A program made the translations under genes and the position numbers. Positions 50,792 to 59,926 of a DNA stretch of 64,000 bases are shown piece after piece; the first letter of the stretch is position 1; each line of letters opens with the position of its first letter. The notes beneath the pieces were generated by a model. It had not been told where the DNA came from. It searched no databases and saw only the letters and a program-made list of their open reading frames with translations. The stretch is from Cephaloticoccus capnophilus (GTDB taxonomy: Bacteria > Verrucomicrobiota > Verrucomicrobiia > Opitutales > Opitutaceae): NCBI RefSeq assembly GCF_001580045.1, contig NZ_LSZP01000047.1:55744-119743 (forward strand), given 5' to 3'.

Positions 50792-51140
50792 CCACTACGC
50801 GTGGTGCGGCAGGCTGTGCCTGCACCCATTTACAGAGCCGCTTAGTTGCCGTGCATTCGCACGGCCACTAAGCGGCTCTGTGAAAAGGAACCCCAAGCTT
50901 TGGGACGTGGGTTTACTGGTGATTTTCCCCACTTCGCCCAAACGGGTTATCACTCTACTTTCCCTTTTACTACTCTCCCTGTCGCAACACGACAGGGGGA
51001 ATGTTTTCAAATTTGGGATTTCGCTTTCGCGCGATAGCGCGATGAGAAATCCCAAATTGAACGGGTGCAGCGATGGACGGCGGGCCAACGAGCCCGCCGC
51101 CAAATAAAACAGCCTACGGCTGCCGCCCCACGCGTAGTGG
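50792..51140. repeat. Composite palindromic repeat, copy C
   Basis: Same order as copy A: left arm (CCACTACGCG to CACCCATT, 50792-50830), hairpin X (50832-50881, loop ATTC, one mismatch), conserved centre, hairpin Z (50977-50998), hairpin Y (51009-51058) and right arm ending at 51140. The right arm is interrupted at about 51074-51117 by a 40-odd-base insert containing the palindrome GGCGGG/CCCGCC. It fills the convergent gap between the lipoprotein gene and nadK, and ends four bases before the nadK stop. It may also serve as a terminator. No coding potential. Confidence 0.85.
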
Positions 51141-51143
51141 TTC

Positions 51144-51983
51144 TCAAGGAGTGCTCACCACTTCGCCGCCCCATTTGAGTTTTGTGCGCACGACTGCGAA
51201 GTGCGAGTAGTCGTCACGGTGCGCGAGCGGGACTTGGAGCTTTGAGAGGCAGATGTCGATGGGCGAGCCCATGCCTACGCGCAGGTCGAGCTGTCCATCC
51301 ATCGCGACGAGGAGCGGGCAATCTTCCGTGCGGTTAATGACGCGCAACTTTACTTCTTGGCGGAAGATGATGGCGCGGTTGCTTAGCGTGTGCGGGCAAA
51401 TCGGTGTCATCGCGATAACGCCTGCGTCGGGGTGGATGATTGGGCCGCCTGCCGAGAGGTTATAGGCGGTGGAGCCGGTGGCGGTCGAAAAAATCAACCC
51501 ATCGCAATTGTAGGTCGTGACTAGTTCGCCGTCGGCTAAGACTTCGAGCCGGACGATGCGCGAGTTCGCTTCGCTTTTTACTAAAACGTCGTTGAGCGCG
51601 AGGTCATGGACTCCCGGCCCGGTCGAGCAATCCAGCATTGCGCGGTGGTCAACATGGAAGCGGCCTGCGAGCAGTTCGGGGAAAAGCTGCAGCGCTTCGT
51701 CTGCGGAGAACGTGGTCAAAAAACCGAGGCTACCTTGGTTGACGCCGATGAGGGGGACGTTCCAACGCGCCGCCTCGCGCGCCGTGCCGAGCAGCGTGCC
51801 ATCGCCGCCGACCACGCAACACGCGTCGCAGCCCTCCAAGTAACCGCGCGGGATCGGGCAGCGCGTGGTTTGCTTGAGTGCGACACCCGCCGCGCGCGTT
51901 GCGGCGACCAGCTCGCGAGCGACTTCAGCGGCTCCGTCTTTCTCCTTATTAATGACGAAGGCGATTTTGCGTAAAGGTTTCAT
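51144..51983 (-). CDS. nadK: NAD kinase
   Basis: 279 residues. Phosphorylates NAD to NADP. The GGDGT motif is in CCVVGGDGTLLGTAREAARW, followed by LIGVNQGSLGFLTTFS, the NE/D-type LALNDVLV segment and CDGLIFSTATGSTAYNLSAG. Normal length. It follows the GmhB-TlyA gene by 59 bases and is the last gene of a four-gene minus-strand cluster with heptose and peptidase genes. TlyA-nadK adjacency is common in bacteria and supports the assignment of the fused partner. Confidence 0.97.
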   Translation of the reverse strand: MKPLRKIAFVINKEKDGAAEVARELVAATRAAGVALKQTTRCPIPRGYLEGCDACCVVGGDGTLLGTAREAARWNVPLIGVNQGSLGFLTTFSADEALQLFPELLAGRFHVDHRAMLDCSTGPGVHDLALNDVLVKSEANSRIVRLEVLADGELVTTYNCDGLIFSTATGSTAYNLSAGGPIIHPDAGVIAMTPICPHTLSNRAIIFRQEVKLRVINRTEDCPLLVAMDGQLDLRVGMGSPIDICLSKLQVPLAHRDDYSHFAVVRTKLKWGGEVVSTP

Positions 51984-52042
51984 AGTTTCGCAGCTAGGGG
52001 CCGTTTCATTTTTCGGATGAGTGCGAGGCGCACGGCAATTTG

Positions 52043-53557
52043 TTAGCAGCCCGTTCTAGTAAGGCTATTGGTTTCGCCGAGTCCGGCCTCTCGTTTGGTC
52101 GCGTTGGGCGTTTGGCCTCCGTGACTGGAAGCGGGGGCTTGCTTCTTTAGGACGATCAGGAACTCACGGTTTCCATCGGCTCCGGTGATGGGCGAGTCGA
52201 TATGGCCGATGAGCTCGGCGGCGGGGAGTTCGGCGAGGGCGAAGTCACGGACTTTCGCGAGGGCGGCGTCTTGCACTGCGGTGTCGCGGATGACGCCACG
52301 GCCTTTATCGACCTCGGCCTTTCCGGCTTCAAATTGCGGCTTTACGAGCGCGACGAGCACGCCGGTCTTTGCGCGGACAAAAGGCCACACGGAGGGCAGC
52401 ACCGAGCAAAGTGAGATGAACGACAAGTCCATGACGACCGCGTCGAAGGCACTGCGCGGCAGATCGCCGGGGCCGAGGTGGCGGGCGTTGACCTTTTCCA
52501 AATTGGTGACGCGCGGGTCGTTGCGGAGTTTGGCGTGAAGCTGTGCGCGCCCCACGTCGAGGCACACCGCGCTCGCGGCTCCGGCTTGGAGTGCACAGTC
52601 GGTGAAGCCGCCAGTCGAGGCACCGACGTCGAGGAGGTGCGCCCCGCGCAAATCGAGCGCGAAGTGCGCGAGTGCGGCGGCGAGTTTCTCGCCTCCGCGA
52701 CTGACGAAGCGCGGCGGCTGCTCGACTGTGAGTTCTGAGTCTGTGGGGAGCTCCTTGCCGGGTTTATCAAGTCGCTCGGTGCCGCGTCGCACGCGCCCAG
52801 CCATGATGAGCGCCTTGGCCTGTGCGCGCGACTCGGCGAGTCCGCGCACAACGAGCAACTCGTCGAGCCGCTGTTTTTTAGGCGTTGGGGGCTCATTTGA
52901 TGCAGCGGGTAAGCTCTCAACAAATCGAAACAAGTCAGCGTGAAGGTTCGCGCCTTCAGGCAATCGCTCGCGCCATTCGGCCTCGCTATATTTGCCCGTG
53001 CAAATGGCAGTGGCGTGGATGCCTGCGCGTAAGCCCGCCTCGATGTCGCTCTCGCGGTCGCCGACCATCCAGCACTGCGCCGGGTCGAGTGTGTATTTCT
53101 CAAGCATCTCGCGGATGAAGCGCGGCGAGGGTTTGCGGTAGCTGTGCGTATCGTCTTCGCTAGGCGGTGGGCTGTGCGCTTCGGGGGCGATACAGATCTC
53201 GGTAAAAAGGCCGGGGCCGAGGCCGAGGAGTTCGAACATCCGTGTGTTGCAGGCGTGCACGTCGGCGAGCGTGTAGTAGCCGCGTCCGATGCCCGATTGG
53301 TTGGTAAAAAGGAAGAGCCGGTAGCCTTTGCGGAGTGCGTTGCGCAGGGCGTCTCGCGCGCCCGGGATTAGCTCCACGCCTGCCGGATCGGCGAGGTAGT
53401 CCTTGTCGTAAATAATCGTGCCGTCGCGGTCTAAAAAGAGGGTCGCCGCCCCTTTTATTTGGCGAGTGCCTCGTTGGGCACTCGTCGTCGCAGTCGCAGG
53501 CTCGCTGATTTGGCGTGGCGCCGCGCCGCCGGAAAATTCGTTTTTTGGAGCACTCAT
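52043..53557 (-). CDS. Fusion of GmhB-like heptose-bisphosphate phosphatase and TlyA-type rRNA methyltransferase
   Basis: 504 residues in one open frame from ATG 53557. Residues about 38-190 are a HAD phosphatase of the GmhB family (D43 and D45 in [46 protein letters not shown]). The family's zinc-binding Cys cluster is absent (the loop reads [18 protein letters not shown]). From residue 229 a TlyA protein begins: S4 domain [20 protein letters not shown], then [15 protein letters not shown]-binding [20 protein letters not shown], and VMDLSFIS and [10 protein letters not shown] catalytic-tetrad regions. TlyA methylates 16S and 23S rRNA 2'-O. No stop or frameshift lies between them. Confidence 0.88.
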   Translation of the reverse strand: MSAPKNEFSGGAAPRQISEPATATTSAQRGTRQIKGAATLFLDRDGTIIYDKDYLADPAGVELIPGARDALRNALRKGYRLFLFTNQSGIGRGYYTLADVHACNTRMFELLGLGPGLFTEICIAPEAHSPPPSEDDTHSYRKPSPRFIREMLEKYTLDPAQCWMVGDRESDIEAGLRAGIHATAICTGKYSEAEWRERLPEGANLHADLFRFVESLPAASNEPPTPKKQRLDELLVVRGLAESRAQAKALIMAGRVRRGTERLDKPGKELPTDSELTVEQPPRFVSRGGEKLAAALAHFALDLRGAHLLDVGASTGGFTDCALQAGAASAVCLDVGRAQLHAKLRNDPRVTNLEKVNARHLGPGDLPRSAFDAVVMDLSFISLCSVLPSVWPFVRAKTGVLVALVKPQFEAGKAEVDKGRGVIRDTAVQDAALAKVRDFALAELPAAELIGHIDSPITGADGNREFLIVLKKQAPASSHGGQTPNATKREAGLGETNSLTRTGC

Positions 53558-53559
53558 AA

Positions 53560-54552
53560 TTAGCCACGCCGGGAGCTGGCGCGGAGTTCTTCGGGAGTGA
53601 CGGGTGCGGTGCCGAGCTTGCCGACGACGACTCCGGCGGCGGCGTTGGCGAAGTGCGCGGCGGTCTCTAGGTCGGCTCCCGCGCTGAGTGCGAGGACGAG
53701 GCTGGCTAGCGCGGTGTCTCCCGCGCCCGAGACGTCGAAGACTTCGCGTGCGGCGGTGGGGATTGTGCGTGTGACTTTCCCGCCGGTGCTGAGCAACAAG
53801 CCGTCTTCGCCGAGCGTGATGACGAGGTGGCGCGTGCCGTGTGCACGGTGGATGCGGCGGCAAATCTCGGCTGCCGGATAGGGTGCGTGCGGTGCGGGTT
53901 CGAGCCCGGCGAGTTCGTAGGATTCGCGGCGGTTGGGTGTGATGAGGTCGAGGTCGCGAAACTTGAGTTTGCGCTTCGGCTTCGGGTCTAGGGCGATGAA
54001 TTTACCGGCGGCGCGGGCGAGTTTGGTGACGCGGGCCACGAGCGTATCGGTGAGGATGCCTTTGGCGTAATCGCTTAAAATGACAGCATCGGCGTGTGCG
54101 ATTTCTTCGGCGAGTAGGGCTTCGGCGGCTTTGGGGGAGAATTGGTACGCACTGGGCGGCGATTCACGGTCGAGGCGGCAGAGCTGTTGGTGCTGCACGA
54201 GGACGCGGGTTTTGAGAATCGTGGTGCCTGTGCCCGGGGTGGGCAGGAGTGCGATGTGGTGCGCATCGAGAATGCTGCGCAGGCGACTCCCCGCTTCGTC
54301 GTCACTCACGAAACCGGCGACTGTGCAAGCGGCTCCGAGCGAGGCGATGTTGAGTGCGACGTTGGCCGCACCGCCCGCCGTCCAAGTGTCGCGCGCGATG
54401 TCGACGACGGGCACGGGGGCCTCGGGCGAGATGCGCGTGGCGTCACCCCAAATGTAGTGGTCGAGCATGACGTCGCCGACGACGAGGATCCGACGCGCGG
54501 CGATTTTTTTGAGGAGGGCGTCGAGGGCTTTTAGCGAGAGGTGGCTACTCAT
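53560..54552 (-). CDS. hldA: D-glycero-beta-D-manno-heptose-7-phosphate kinase (RfaE domain I)
   Basis: 330-residue PfkB-type sugar kinase of ADP-heptose synthesis for LPS core. Pattern [68 protein letters not shown]-like segment ([14 protein letters not shown]), [12 protein letters not shown], and the catalytic [20 protein letters not shown]. Only the kinase domain is present; the nucleotidyltransferase domain (HldC) must be elsewhere. ATG 54552 overlaps the peptidase stop (ATGA). It is followed two bases later by the GmhB-TlyA fusion, so successive heptose steps are encoded together. Confidence 0.93.
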   Translation of the reverse strand: MSSHLSLKALDALLKKIAARRILVVGDVMLDHYIWGDATRISPEAPVPVVDIARDTWTAGGAANVALNIASLGAACTVAGFVSDDEAGSRLRSILDAHHIALLPTPGTGTTILKTRVLVQHQQLCRLDRESPPSAYQFSPKAAEALLAEEIAHADAVILSDYAKGILTDTLVARVTKLARAAGKFIALDPKPKRKLKFRDLDLITPNRRESYELAGLEPAPHAPYPAAEICRRIHRAHGTRHLVITLGEDGLLLSTGGKVTRTIPTAAREVFDVSGAGDTALASLVLALSAGADLETAAHFANAAAGVVVGKLGTAPVTPEELRASSRRG

Positions 54553-55757
54553 CGAATTTCCCAATCGTAAGGGTGAGAGGAGAGGGGTTTTGCGCCGCGC
54601 GCGCCGACTTGCACGACGTCTTCGATGCGGCAGCCGCCCAATCCCGGGTAATACAGGCCGGGCTCTACGGTGATGACGCTGCCTTTTTTGAGCGTGTAAG
54701 GCTGAGAGTTGACGCGCGGGGCTTCGTGAATGGCGAGCCCGACGCCGTGGCCTGTGCCGTGGAAAAAGCCGACTGAGCCGTGCGGGCCGCGCCGCGTCTC
54801 GTAGCCTGCGGCGGCGAAAGTTTTGAGGACTTCGCCGTGAACGTGCGCACCATCGACGCCTTCGCGGACGGCGGCGATGCCCGCACGCTGCGCGGCGTGG
54901 ACGGTCGCGACGAGGCGGCGCTGGGCTTCGGAGGCGCGGCCTTTTAGGTAAGTGCGGGTCATATCGCCGAAGTAGCCGGTTTTTACGACGCGCGGGAAAA
55001 TATCGACGATGATTAACTCGTGTGGGCGCAGCGGGCCGTGGCCGCGTTCGTGCGGGTCGCAGGCTTGGTCGCCTCCGGCGGCGATGGTGTCATCGGCACG
55101 GCCACCCTCGGCGAGAATCGCGGCTTGGATGGCAAAGTGTAGTCGCTCGGAGCTGAGCGGGCGGCCTTCAAAAATCAGTTCGCGGCCGCGAATTTTTGTG
55201 CGACGGAGGATGTCTTCGACCGCACTGAAGCCGACCGAGCTGAGTCGATTTCCCTCGCGGATAGCGGCGGCTTCGCGGGGGCTTTTGATTTCACGTTCGG
55301 GAAAGAGCGGCCCATCGGCGATTTCAACTTCTACGCCGAGCGCGCCGAGCTTGACGAAGAGCGCGGCGGGGAAATCGCTGGCCACGCGGAAACGGCGGAT
55401 GCGTTTGGCCTTGGCGATCGTGGCGATGATTTCGGCGGGGCCGATGGCGACCGGTGTGCGAGTGCGGGCCGAAGTGGTGTTTTTGGCGCGGGCGGAGAAC
55501 GCTTTTTTTGCGCGTTCGCTCCATTCTTCGAGGGCGAGAACTTCGTCGAAACTGCGGGCTTTTTTTACGCGGCCAAACTCAAGCGCACTTTGCACCGTGT
55601 AGCGTTTGCCGCCAATGCCGAAGGCGATGAAGGGGTCGTGCACGTCCACTCGGCTAAAGTAGAGCTGGTCGGCGTTGGTCGCAGTGTCCGCGTAGATTAA
55701 AGTGGCGGCTTCTCTTGATTTTTTCTCGGAAGCAGGGGACGAGCGCGGAGAGGTCAC
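54549..55757 (-). CDS. M24 family metallopeptidase (Xaa-Pro aminopeptidase-like)
   Basis: About 402 residues from a GTG at 55757; no ATG is available and a TTG at 55823 would overlap the divergent gene. The C-terminal pita-bread domain has all five metal ligands: two Asp in IIVDIFPRVVKTGYFGDMTR, His in FFHGTGHGVGLAIHEAP, Glu in VITVEPGLYYPG and Glu in GCRIEDVV. The N-terminal creatinase-like domain is degenerate. Likely trims peptides with proline at position 2. It heads the operon with hldA and gmhB-tlyA. Confidence 0.88.
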   Translation of the reverse strand: MTSPRSSPASEKKSREAATLIYADTATNADQLYFSRVDVHDPFIAFGIGGKRYTVQSALEFGRVKKARSFDEVLALEEWSERAKKAFSARAKNTTSARTRTPVAIGPAEIIATIAKAKRIRRFRVASDFPAALFVKLGALGVEVEIADGPLFPEREIKSPREAAAIREGNRLSSVGFSAVEDILRRTKIRGRELIFEGRPLSSERLHFAIQAAILAEGGRADDTIAAGGDQACDPHERGHGPLRPHELIIVDIFPRVVKTGYFGDMTRTYLKGRASEAQRRLVATVHAAQRAGIAAVREGVDGAHVHGEVLKTFAAAGYETRRGPHGSVGFFHGTGHGVGLAIHEAPRVNSQPYTLKKGSVITVEPGLYYPGLGGCRIEDVVQVGARGAKPLSSHPYDWEIR

Positions 55758-55810
55758 GTGGGGAGAACGAGGGTTGATTGTGGTCAGGTGGGCGATTAGC
55801 CACCGCGTCC

Positions 55811-56371
55811 GTGAAAAACGCAAATCTGCTTTCCCCTTTCCCTCTGCGTCTGTGGTGCGCGCTGTTGTTGGTGTGCGGCGGCGTATTTTTTAGTGGCGGC
55901 TGCTCGGCCGATGAGGGAGCGAGTGCGGCGGCCGTGCCGAAGACGGGGGCGGACTGGTTTGAGCTTTCCGTGGGCGGGCAGCCGCTGCGCGTGCAGTTGG
56001 CGCTCACGCCTTCCGAGATGCAGCGCGGGCTGATGGAGCGGCGTGACTTGGGCGCGGATGAGGGGATGCTATTTGTCTATGTGCGGCCCGACCAGATGTC
56101 GTTTTGGATGCGCAACACGCCGCTGCCGCTCGATATCGGGTTTTTCGATGCCGAGGGCGTTCTGCGCGAGATTTACCCGCTGCATCCTTTCGACGAACGG
56201 CCTGTGCGCTCGCGCAGTTTGCGGCTTCAATTCGCACTCGAAGTTAATCGCGGCTGGTTTAAGGCGCAGGGGCTCGCGCCTGGTGCACAGCTTGATCTTT
56301 CCGCACTCACTGCCGCGCTGCGCGAGCGCGATTTCCGGCCCAATCAATTTGGGCTAAAAGAGGAGTCGTAG
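55811..56371 (+). CDS. DUF192 lipoprotein
   Basis: 186 residues from GTG 55811, the best start for the lipoprotein signal (LRLWCALLLVCGGVFFSGGC). The DUF192 domain follows: FELSVGGQPLRVQLALTPSE, MQRGLMERRDLGADEGMLFV, MSFWMRNTPLPLDIGFFDAE and GVLREIYPLHPFD. Family members are small periplasmic or outer-membrane beta proteins of unknown role. It diverges from the peptidase gene over about 50 bases, so the two may share a control region. Confidence 0.85.
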   Translation: MKNANLLSPFPLRLWCALLLVCGGVFFSGGCSADEGASAAAVPKTGADWFELSVGGQPLRVQLALTPSEMQRGLMERRDLGADEGMLFVYVRPDQMSFWMRNTPLPLDIGFFDAEGVLREIYPLHPFDERPVRSRSLRLQFALEVNRGWFKAQGLAPGAQLDLSALTAALRERDFRPNQFGLKEES

Positions 56372-56421
56372 ACTCTTTTAAATTTGGCGGGCCGCCTGAG
56401 GACGTGCGCAGGACGGGCTTA

Positions 56422-56469
56422 GCCGCCAAGGCTAGCGCACTTGACGCCGCCAAGGCTGACGCACTTGAC
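56422..56469. repeat. Two tandem copies of a 24-base unit
   Basis: GCCGCCAAGGCTAGCGCACT followed by TGAC, then the same unit with TAG changed to TGA; a partial third copy follows to about 56476. The last CTTGACG pairs with CGTCAAG near 56485, so the region can fold between two converging genes. No T-run follows. Confidence 0.6.
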
Positions 56470-56495
56470 GCCGCCGCGCCGTCGTCAAGCTGAGC

Positions 56496-56963
56496 TCACA
56501 GCGGACCGCCGGGCTCCATCTCAACCGTCTCCTTTGGCACTTGGTTATCAGTGCGTACGACGAGCACCGGCTCCTTCGTTTTTACCCAAGTGTTGTATTC
56601 CTTAAAGTGTTTGGCGGGGACGTTTTCGAGCGTCTCGCCGATTGTGGAGACGGGCAGCAAGCTGCCCTTTTTCGTGTCGTTAAAGTCGTAAGCGGCGCGG
56701 CAAATCCGGTCGGGTGTGGTGCCGACGTTATCCTCCTCGGGGATTTGCAAGACCCAGCCCACGAAGTCGTCTTTGGGGAGTTTGTGCTCAGGGTCGGAGA
56801 CGAGGATGACGAACTGTTTTTTGATTGGCGGGGGCTTGTCCTCCTCGCTCGGGTCGGGCTGCACAGCCAGCCGCAACTCATCTAGGACGCGTCGTAGCAG
56901 TGCGGGCTCTAGCTCGTTTTTCTTTAAAATCTCGGCGACCTTGTTGACGTCAATTTTGGGCAT
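56496..56963 (-). CDS. Conserved protein of unknown function, 155 residues
   Basis: Soluble, charged protein starting MPKIDVNKVAEILKKNELEP. A helical N terminus (1-35) is followed by a beta-rich part with KKQFVILVSDPEHKLPKDDF, VGWVLQIPEEDNVGTTPDRI and AKHFKEYNTWVKTKEPVLVV. There is no signal peptide or membrane helix. I do not recognise a family. The KKQFVILV and DNQVPKETVEMEPGG ends suggest a cytoplasmic protein, possibly a small partner of a larger complex. It is isolated on the minus strand. Confidence 0.7.
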   Translation of the reverse strand: MPKIDVNKVAEILKKNELEPALLRRVLDELRLAVQPDPSEEDKPPPIKKQFVILVSDPEHKLPKDDFVGWVLQIPEEDNVGTTPDRICRAAYDFNDTKKGSLLPVSTIGETLENVPAKHFKEYNTWVKTKEPVLVVRTDNQVPKETVEMEPGGPL

Positions 56964-57078
56964 GGCGGGGCGGGGAGTTCGGCGCGAGTCTGGGGCGAGT
57001 GCAAGGTTTTGAGTGGGGGAGGGCGCTTTGGTGCGCGCCGTTCGCTTGTTCGCTTAACTGTTTTTGGGGCGGATCTTG

Positions 57079-57393
57079 TTAGGGATTTATGAGGACGCCT
57101 TTGGGTTCTTTTGGCCGGTGGTTTGAGCGGCCGGAGATGCGCCCGGGACCAGTGCGTGCGCTCAGGCGCACGATTTCATCGAACTGTTTCGGGGTGATGA
57201 GACGGCGAGGCAGCCGTCGCTCGGCTTCGGCGATGAGTCGCGCGCGGTCGTCATCCGTCGGCTCATGTGGCTCCCAAGCTGTGTGGTGACCTTGGTGGCG
57301 GGTCCACTCGATATTGCCGCCGTGGATGACGACGCTGATTTCGTATTTGCCTTGTTCCGGGTCGCGGCTCCACCAGCCGAATTTGGTGCTCAT
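57079..57393 (-). CDS. Conserved hypothetical protein, 104 residues
   Basis: Starts MSTKFGWWSRDPEQGKYEIS, then VVIHGGNIEWTRHQGHHTAW, and ends with a basic tail (ISGRSNHRPKEPKGVLINP). Two tryptophan-rich strands are followed by a helix around DDRARLIAEAERRLPRRLIT. Short, without a signal peptide. I do not recognise a family. Third-position GC bias matches its neighbours, and the frame is free of stops, which supports a real gene. Confidence 0.6.
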   Translation of the reverse strand: MSTKFGWWSRDPEQGKYEISVVIHGGNIEWTRHQGHHTAWEPHEPTDDDRARLIAEAERRLPRRLITPKQFDEIVRLSARTGPGRISGRSNHRPKEPKGVLINP

Positions 57394-57482
57394 AAGGGGT
57401 TGCGAGGAGGGGAAACGGGATGTGGAGCGGTTATTGGAGAAAGTGGTTTTGGGGTGTGTAGGGGCGACATGAATACGCGCGA

Positions 57483-58190
57483 CTATCGGCTGCCGAGGAG
57501 GTCCTCGACGAGTCCGCCCACTTGGAATTCTCGGTAGCTTGGCGGTGGCACGAAAAGATCGTCAGCTTGTGCGTTTTGCTGCACGGACAAAGTCTCCATG
57601 CTGAGTGTGTTTTTGCTGCCCGGGAGGCTTTGCACGCGCAGGGGGAAGAAGCCTTTGCCTGCTAAGGCTGACACCCACGGCGGGGCAAACTTTGCGTCCG
57701 CCTCCGCTGCTAGGCCGAGCCCCATGAAGCTGCCGAGCTGGTCGGTCGCCCAGACTTCAAAGGCGTCGCTCTCGTCGCGGACGAGGTACTTGGTGCAGCG
57801 ATAGCCAAGGATTTTTTTGCGGGCGCGGGTCGGCTCGATTGTGACAGTGTCGATGTTGTGCCCGAGTGCGACTTGGGCACTGTTTTCTAGGGACATCGTG
57901 ACGAAGAGCGGCTGCCCGGGCAGGAGCACGAATACCTCGTTTTTGAAGAAATCGACGATCGTGACCGCTCGCACGCCTTCGCTGACCTCAAGCTCGGTGC
58001 GCAGCCGCGAAGACTTTACTTTGTAGTCAAAGACGTGTGTGCCGACCCGGTCGTGGGTGACCTTGATTGTGGCCGTGCCCTCAAAGGGTTTTATCGCTGC
58101 CGACTTTGCGCGAGCTGCGTTGGCAGGTGTAAGCGCAGCACTGAGCAAGGCGAGGGTTGCAAGGGCGAGGTGGCGGAGGCGTTTGGGCAT
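57483..58190 (-). CDS. Secreted LolA/DUF4412-like protein
   Basis: 235 residues with a signal peptide (HLALATLALLSAALTPANA). The mature part has strands typical of LolA-like or DUF4412 folds: EGTATIKVTHDRVGTHVFDY, KSSRLRTELEVSEGVRAVTI, VDFFKNEVFVLLPGQPLFVT, GYRCTKYLVRDESDAFEVWA. The GYRCTKY plus ATDQLG segment is a DUF4412 hallmark in proteins that follow lipids or metals across the periplasm. Function is unknown. It diverges from the YhcH-like gene with about 100 bases between. Confidence 0.65.
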   Translation of the reverse strand: MPKRLRHLALATLALLSAALTPANAARAKSAAIKPFEGTATIKVTHDRVGTHVFDYKVKSSRLRTELEVSEGVRAVTIVDFFKNEVFVLLPGQPLFVTMSLENSAQVALGHNIDTVTIEPTRARKKILGYRCTKYLVRDESDAFEVWATDQLGSFMGLGLAAEADAKFAPPWVSALAGKGFFPLRVQSLPGSKNTLSMETLSVQQNAQADDLFVPPPSYREFQVGGLVEDLLGSR

Positions 58191-58291
58191 GAGTGTTTTT
58201 TAGCAGGCGGAGGATCTCAAGTGGTGCGGCTCGGCAGGGCAAGTGCGCATCCGGCTTGCGCTACTACGTGCTATGCGGCACTTGGTCAGCA

Positions 58292-58804
58292 ATGGCCGTA
58301 TTTGGTTCCCTCAATACTGTGCGTACGCAAACGATTGGTTGGCCGGGCTTTGCGGCTGCGTTTGCCTACATTGATGCCTTGTTTCGTGAAGCGAGTGAGC
58401 GGCGCGCGCAGCTCTTCGCGCTTAAAGAGGGAGAGAGCCAGCGGCAGGATTTGGAGGGCGGGGCCTTTGCTATTGCGCAAGTCTACGCGGCGCGTCCGCG
58501 CTATGGCGTTTTTGAGTCGCACCGCCGCTATCACGATATCCAAGTCGTGGTTGCGGGGGAGGAGCAGATTGAGGTCGCAGAGACTGCGCTTCTGACGCTC
58601 ACACAAGCCTATGACGAGGAGCGGGACGTTGCTTTCTACGCTGATTACGCGGCAGGGAGCGTGTTGCGATTCAAGGCGGGCGAAGTGGCGGTTTTCGCGC
58701 CCTGCGACGGGCATATGCCGAGCGTGCGTAGTGATGGCTTTGATACCGGAAGTGCTGGGGGAGGGCTCGTTTACAAAGTCGTCGTTAAAGTGCCGGTCGA
58801 GTAA
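58292..58804 (+). CDS. YhcH/YjgK/YiaL family protein (probable sugar anomerase)
   Basis: 170 residues from ATG 58292. Family members (NanQ, EbgC/YiaL) fold as beta barrels with a metal site and help convert sugar anomers or sugar-acid derivatives. The YAARPRYGVFESHRRYHDIQ and VVVAGEEQIEV segments contain the HxxYxD-type metal motif (ESHRRYHDIQ), and GEVAVFAPCDGHMPSV supplies a further histidine. The upstream frame extends to 58193 but adds non-conserved residues. It is isolated; no sialic acid or xylose genes are nearby. Confidence 0.85.
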   Translation: MAVFGSLNTVRTQTIGWPGFAAAFAYIDALFREASERRAQLFALKEGESQRQDLEGGAFAIAQVYAARPRYGVFESHRRYHDIQVVVAGEEQIEVAETALLTLTQAYDEERDVAFYADYAAGSVLRFKAGEVAVFAPCDGHMPSVRSDGFDTGSAGGGLVYKVVVKVPVE

Positions 58805-58849
58805 TGCGGCGCGCCTAAGTGGCGAAAATCGCCATCGTGAGTTCGCGCC

Positions 58850-58880
58850 AAAAAAAAGCGGACACCCGAAAGTGTCCGCC
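58850..58880 (-). terminator. Intrinsic terminator of the DUF5069 gene
   Basis: Minus strand: GCGGACAC (58879-58872) pairs with GTGTCCGC (58865-58858), loop TTTCGG, then eight Ts to 58850. Confidence 0.85.
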
Positions 58881-58936
58881 TTGGAAATGGGAGAGTGGAC
58901 GTGCGGCCAACGCGCGACACGCCAAGAAAAAGAAAC

Positions 58937-59386
58937 CTAAGCTTTGCCTCCGAAGGAGACGTAGTCGTCGAGGTCGATGAGGTCGGCGAAGTTGCGGATG
59001 TCCTCACGCGCTGGGGCCGCGTCTTTAAAGACACCGCCGAACCAAACGTGGCTGTCGGCACTGCCCGGGCCCGCTTCAATTGCCCAGTCTGACCATGCTT
59101 TGATCTCGAAGGGAGTGCGGCTGCTCTTCTCGCCAATCCAAGCGAGCATCTCGCTGTCGCTTTTTCCAGTGGCGAGTTGCGCCTTAAACTCCTCGGCGTC
59201 GATTCCCGCGAAGCCGAAGAAGAGTTGGTCGAGCGGCGAGTTATACTGGTAAGCGCCGAGCTTATCGGCGTTGGCGGCTCGGCCCTTGTCGAGGAGCCGG
59301 GGCAGGTGGACATAGCCGCCGAGCTTGGCGCGCATGCTGCGCGGGGGATGCTGAGTGAGGTCAGGAGCAGATAGATTAATAGCCAT
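58937..59386 (-). CDS. DUF5069 family protein
   Basis: 149 residues, cytoplasmic. Start MAINLSAPDLTQHPPRSMRA, then KLGGYVHLPRLLDKGRAANA and LDQLFFGFAGIDAEEFKAQL, which match the DUF5069 pattern. Ends with FADLIDLDDYVSFGGKA. Function unknown. A strong terminator follows. Its promoter region contains a perfect TTGACA on the minus strand near 59450-59445, but no matching -10 at 16-18 bases. Confidence 0.8.
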   Translation of the reverse strand: MAINLSAPDLTQHPPRSMRAKLGGYVHLPRLLDKGRAANADKLGAYQYNSPLDQLFFGFAGIDAEEFKAQLATGKSDSEMLAWIGEKSSRTPFEIKAWSDWAIEAGPGSADSHVWFGGVFKDAAPAREDIRNFADLIDLDDYVSFGGKA

Positions 59387-59677
59387 AGGGGTTAGTAAAG
59401 GAAGCGGCGGAGGGTGAACGCACTAGGCAACTTGTCAAAGCCGCCGCCAAAAAAAGAATGAAAAAGGACAGTTTCCCTTGGCGGACTCCCCAAAGAGGAG
59501 TCGCGACGTTTTGAGTGCGCCGTGTGCAGTTTTCTGTGGGCGAAGTGGAGGCAAGGCAGTGTCGCGTTTTTTTTGCGGTTTTTTTGTAAAAAGGGCTTGT
59601 CAGGGTGCTGCGGGTGTACGAGCTTGCAGTCCCTCCCGCCTAAAACGGAGTGTCGAGCTTACGCTCCGCTCCGTTTA

Positions 59678-59710
59678 TCGCCCGGCCCTCGTGGCCGGGC
59701 GATTTTTTTT
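59678..59710 (+). terminator. Strong intrinsic terminator of an unknown transcript
   Basis: TCGCCCGGCC (59678-59687) pairs with GGCCGGGCGA (59693-59702), loop CTCGT, then eight Ts. No plus-strand gene precedes it within 870 bases. Confidence 0.85.
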
Positions 59711-59898
59711 GTGGGTAGTGCCGACACTCATTTTGACGCGCGGCGGCGCTGGCCGACGCGTCAGAGAAAATGAGAGAGCGCTTTAGGCGCTTGTTTGGCG
59801 GCACCTTACAGGCTACAGCGCAAGGAGTCGGAGGGTTGGCGCTTATCTTGTTAACTTAGAGTGAGTTTCGTTTTAAAAAAGATTTTCAAGAAAAACGC

Positions 59899-59926
59899 TT
59901 GCCGAGGGTGTGGGTGGTGCTAGCGT
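59899..59926 (+). promoter_or_regulatory. Promoter of the str-S10 operon
   Basis: TTGCCG (59899-59904), 16-base spacer, TAGCGT (59921-59926), preceded by TGC; about 40 bases before the rpsL ATG. The -10 equals that of tRNA-Glu. Confidence 0.6.

Noticed and set aside
53558..53863. Longer N terminus for the GmhB-TlyA fusion
   Set aside because: The upstream 102 codons are Arg- and His-rich shadow sequence antisense-like to codon bias and overlap hldA.
59590..59710. 4.5S, 6S or tmRNA gene
   Set aside because: None of the signature sequences (SRP tetraloop motif, tmRNA ends, 6S bubble) could be found.
59478..59786. 102-codon frame upstream of rpsL
   Set aside because: Spans a strong terminator and T-runs, and the translation has no protein-like pattern.
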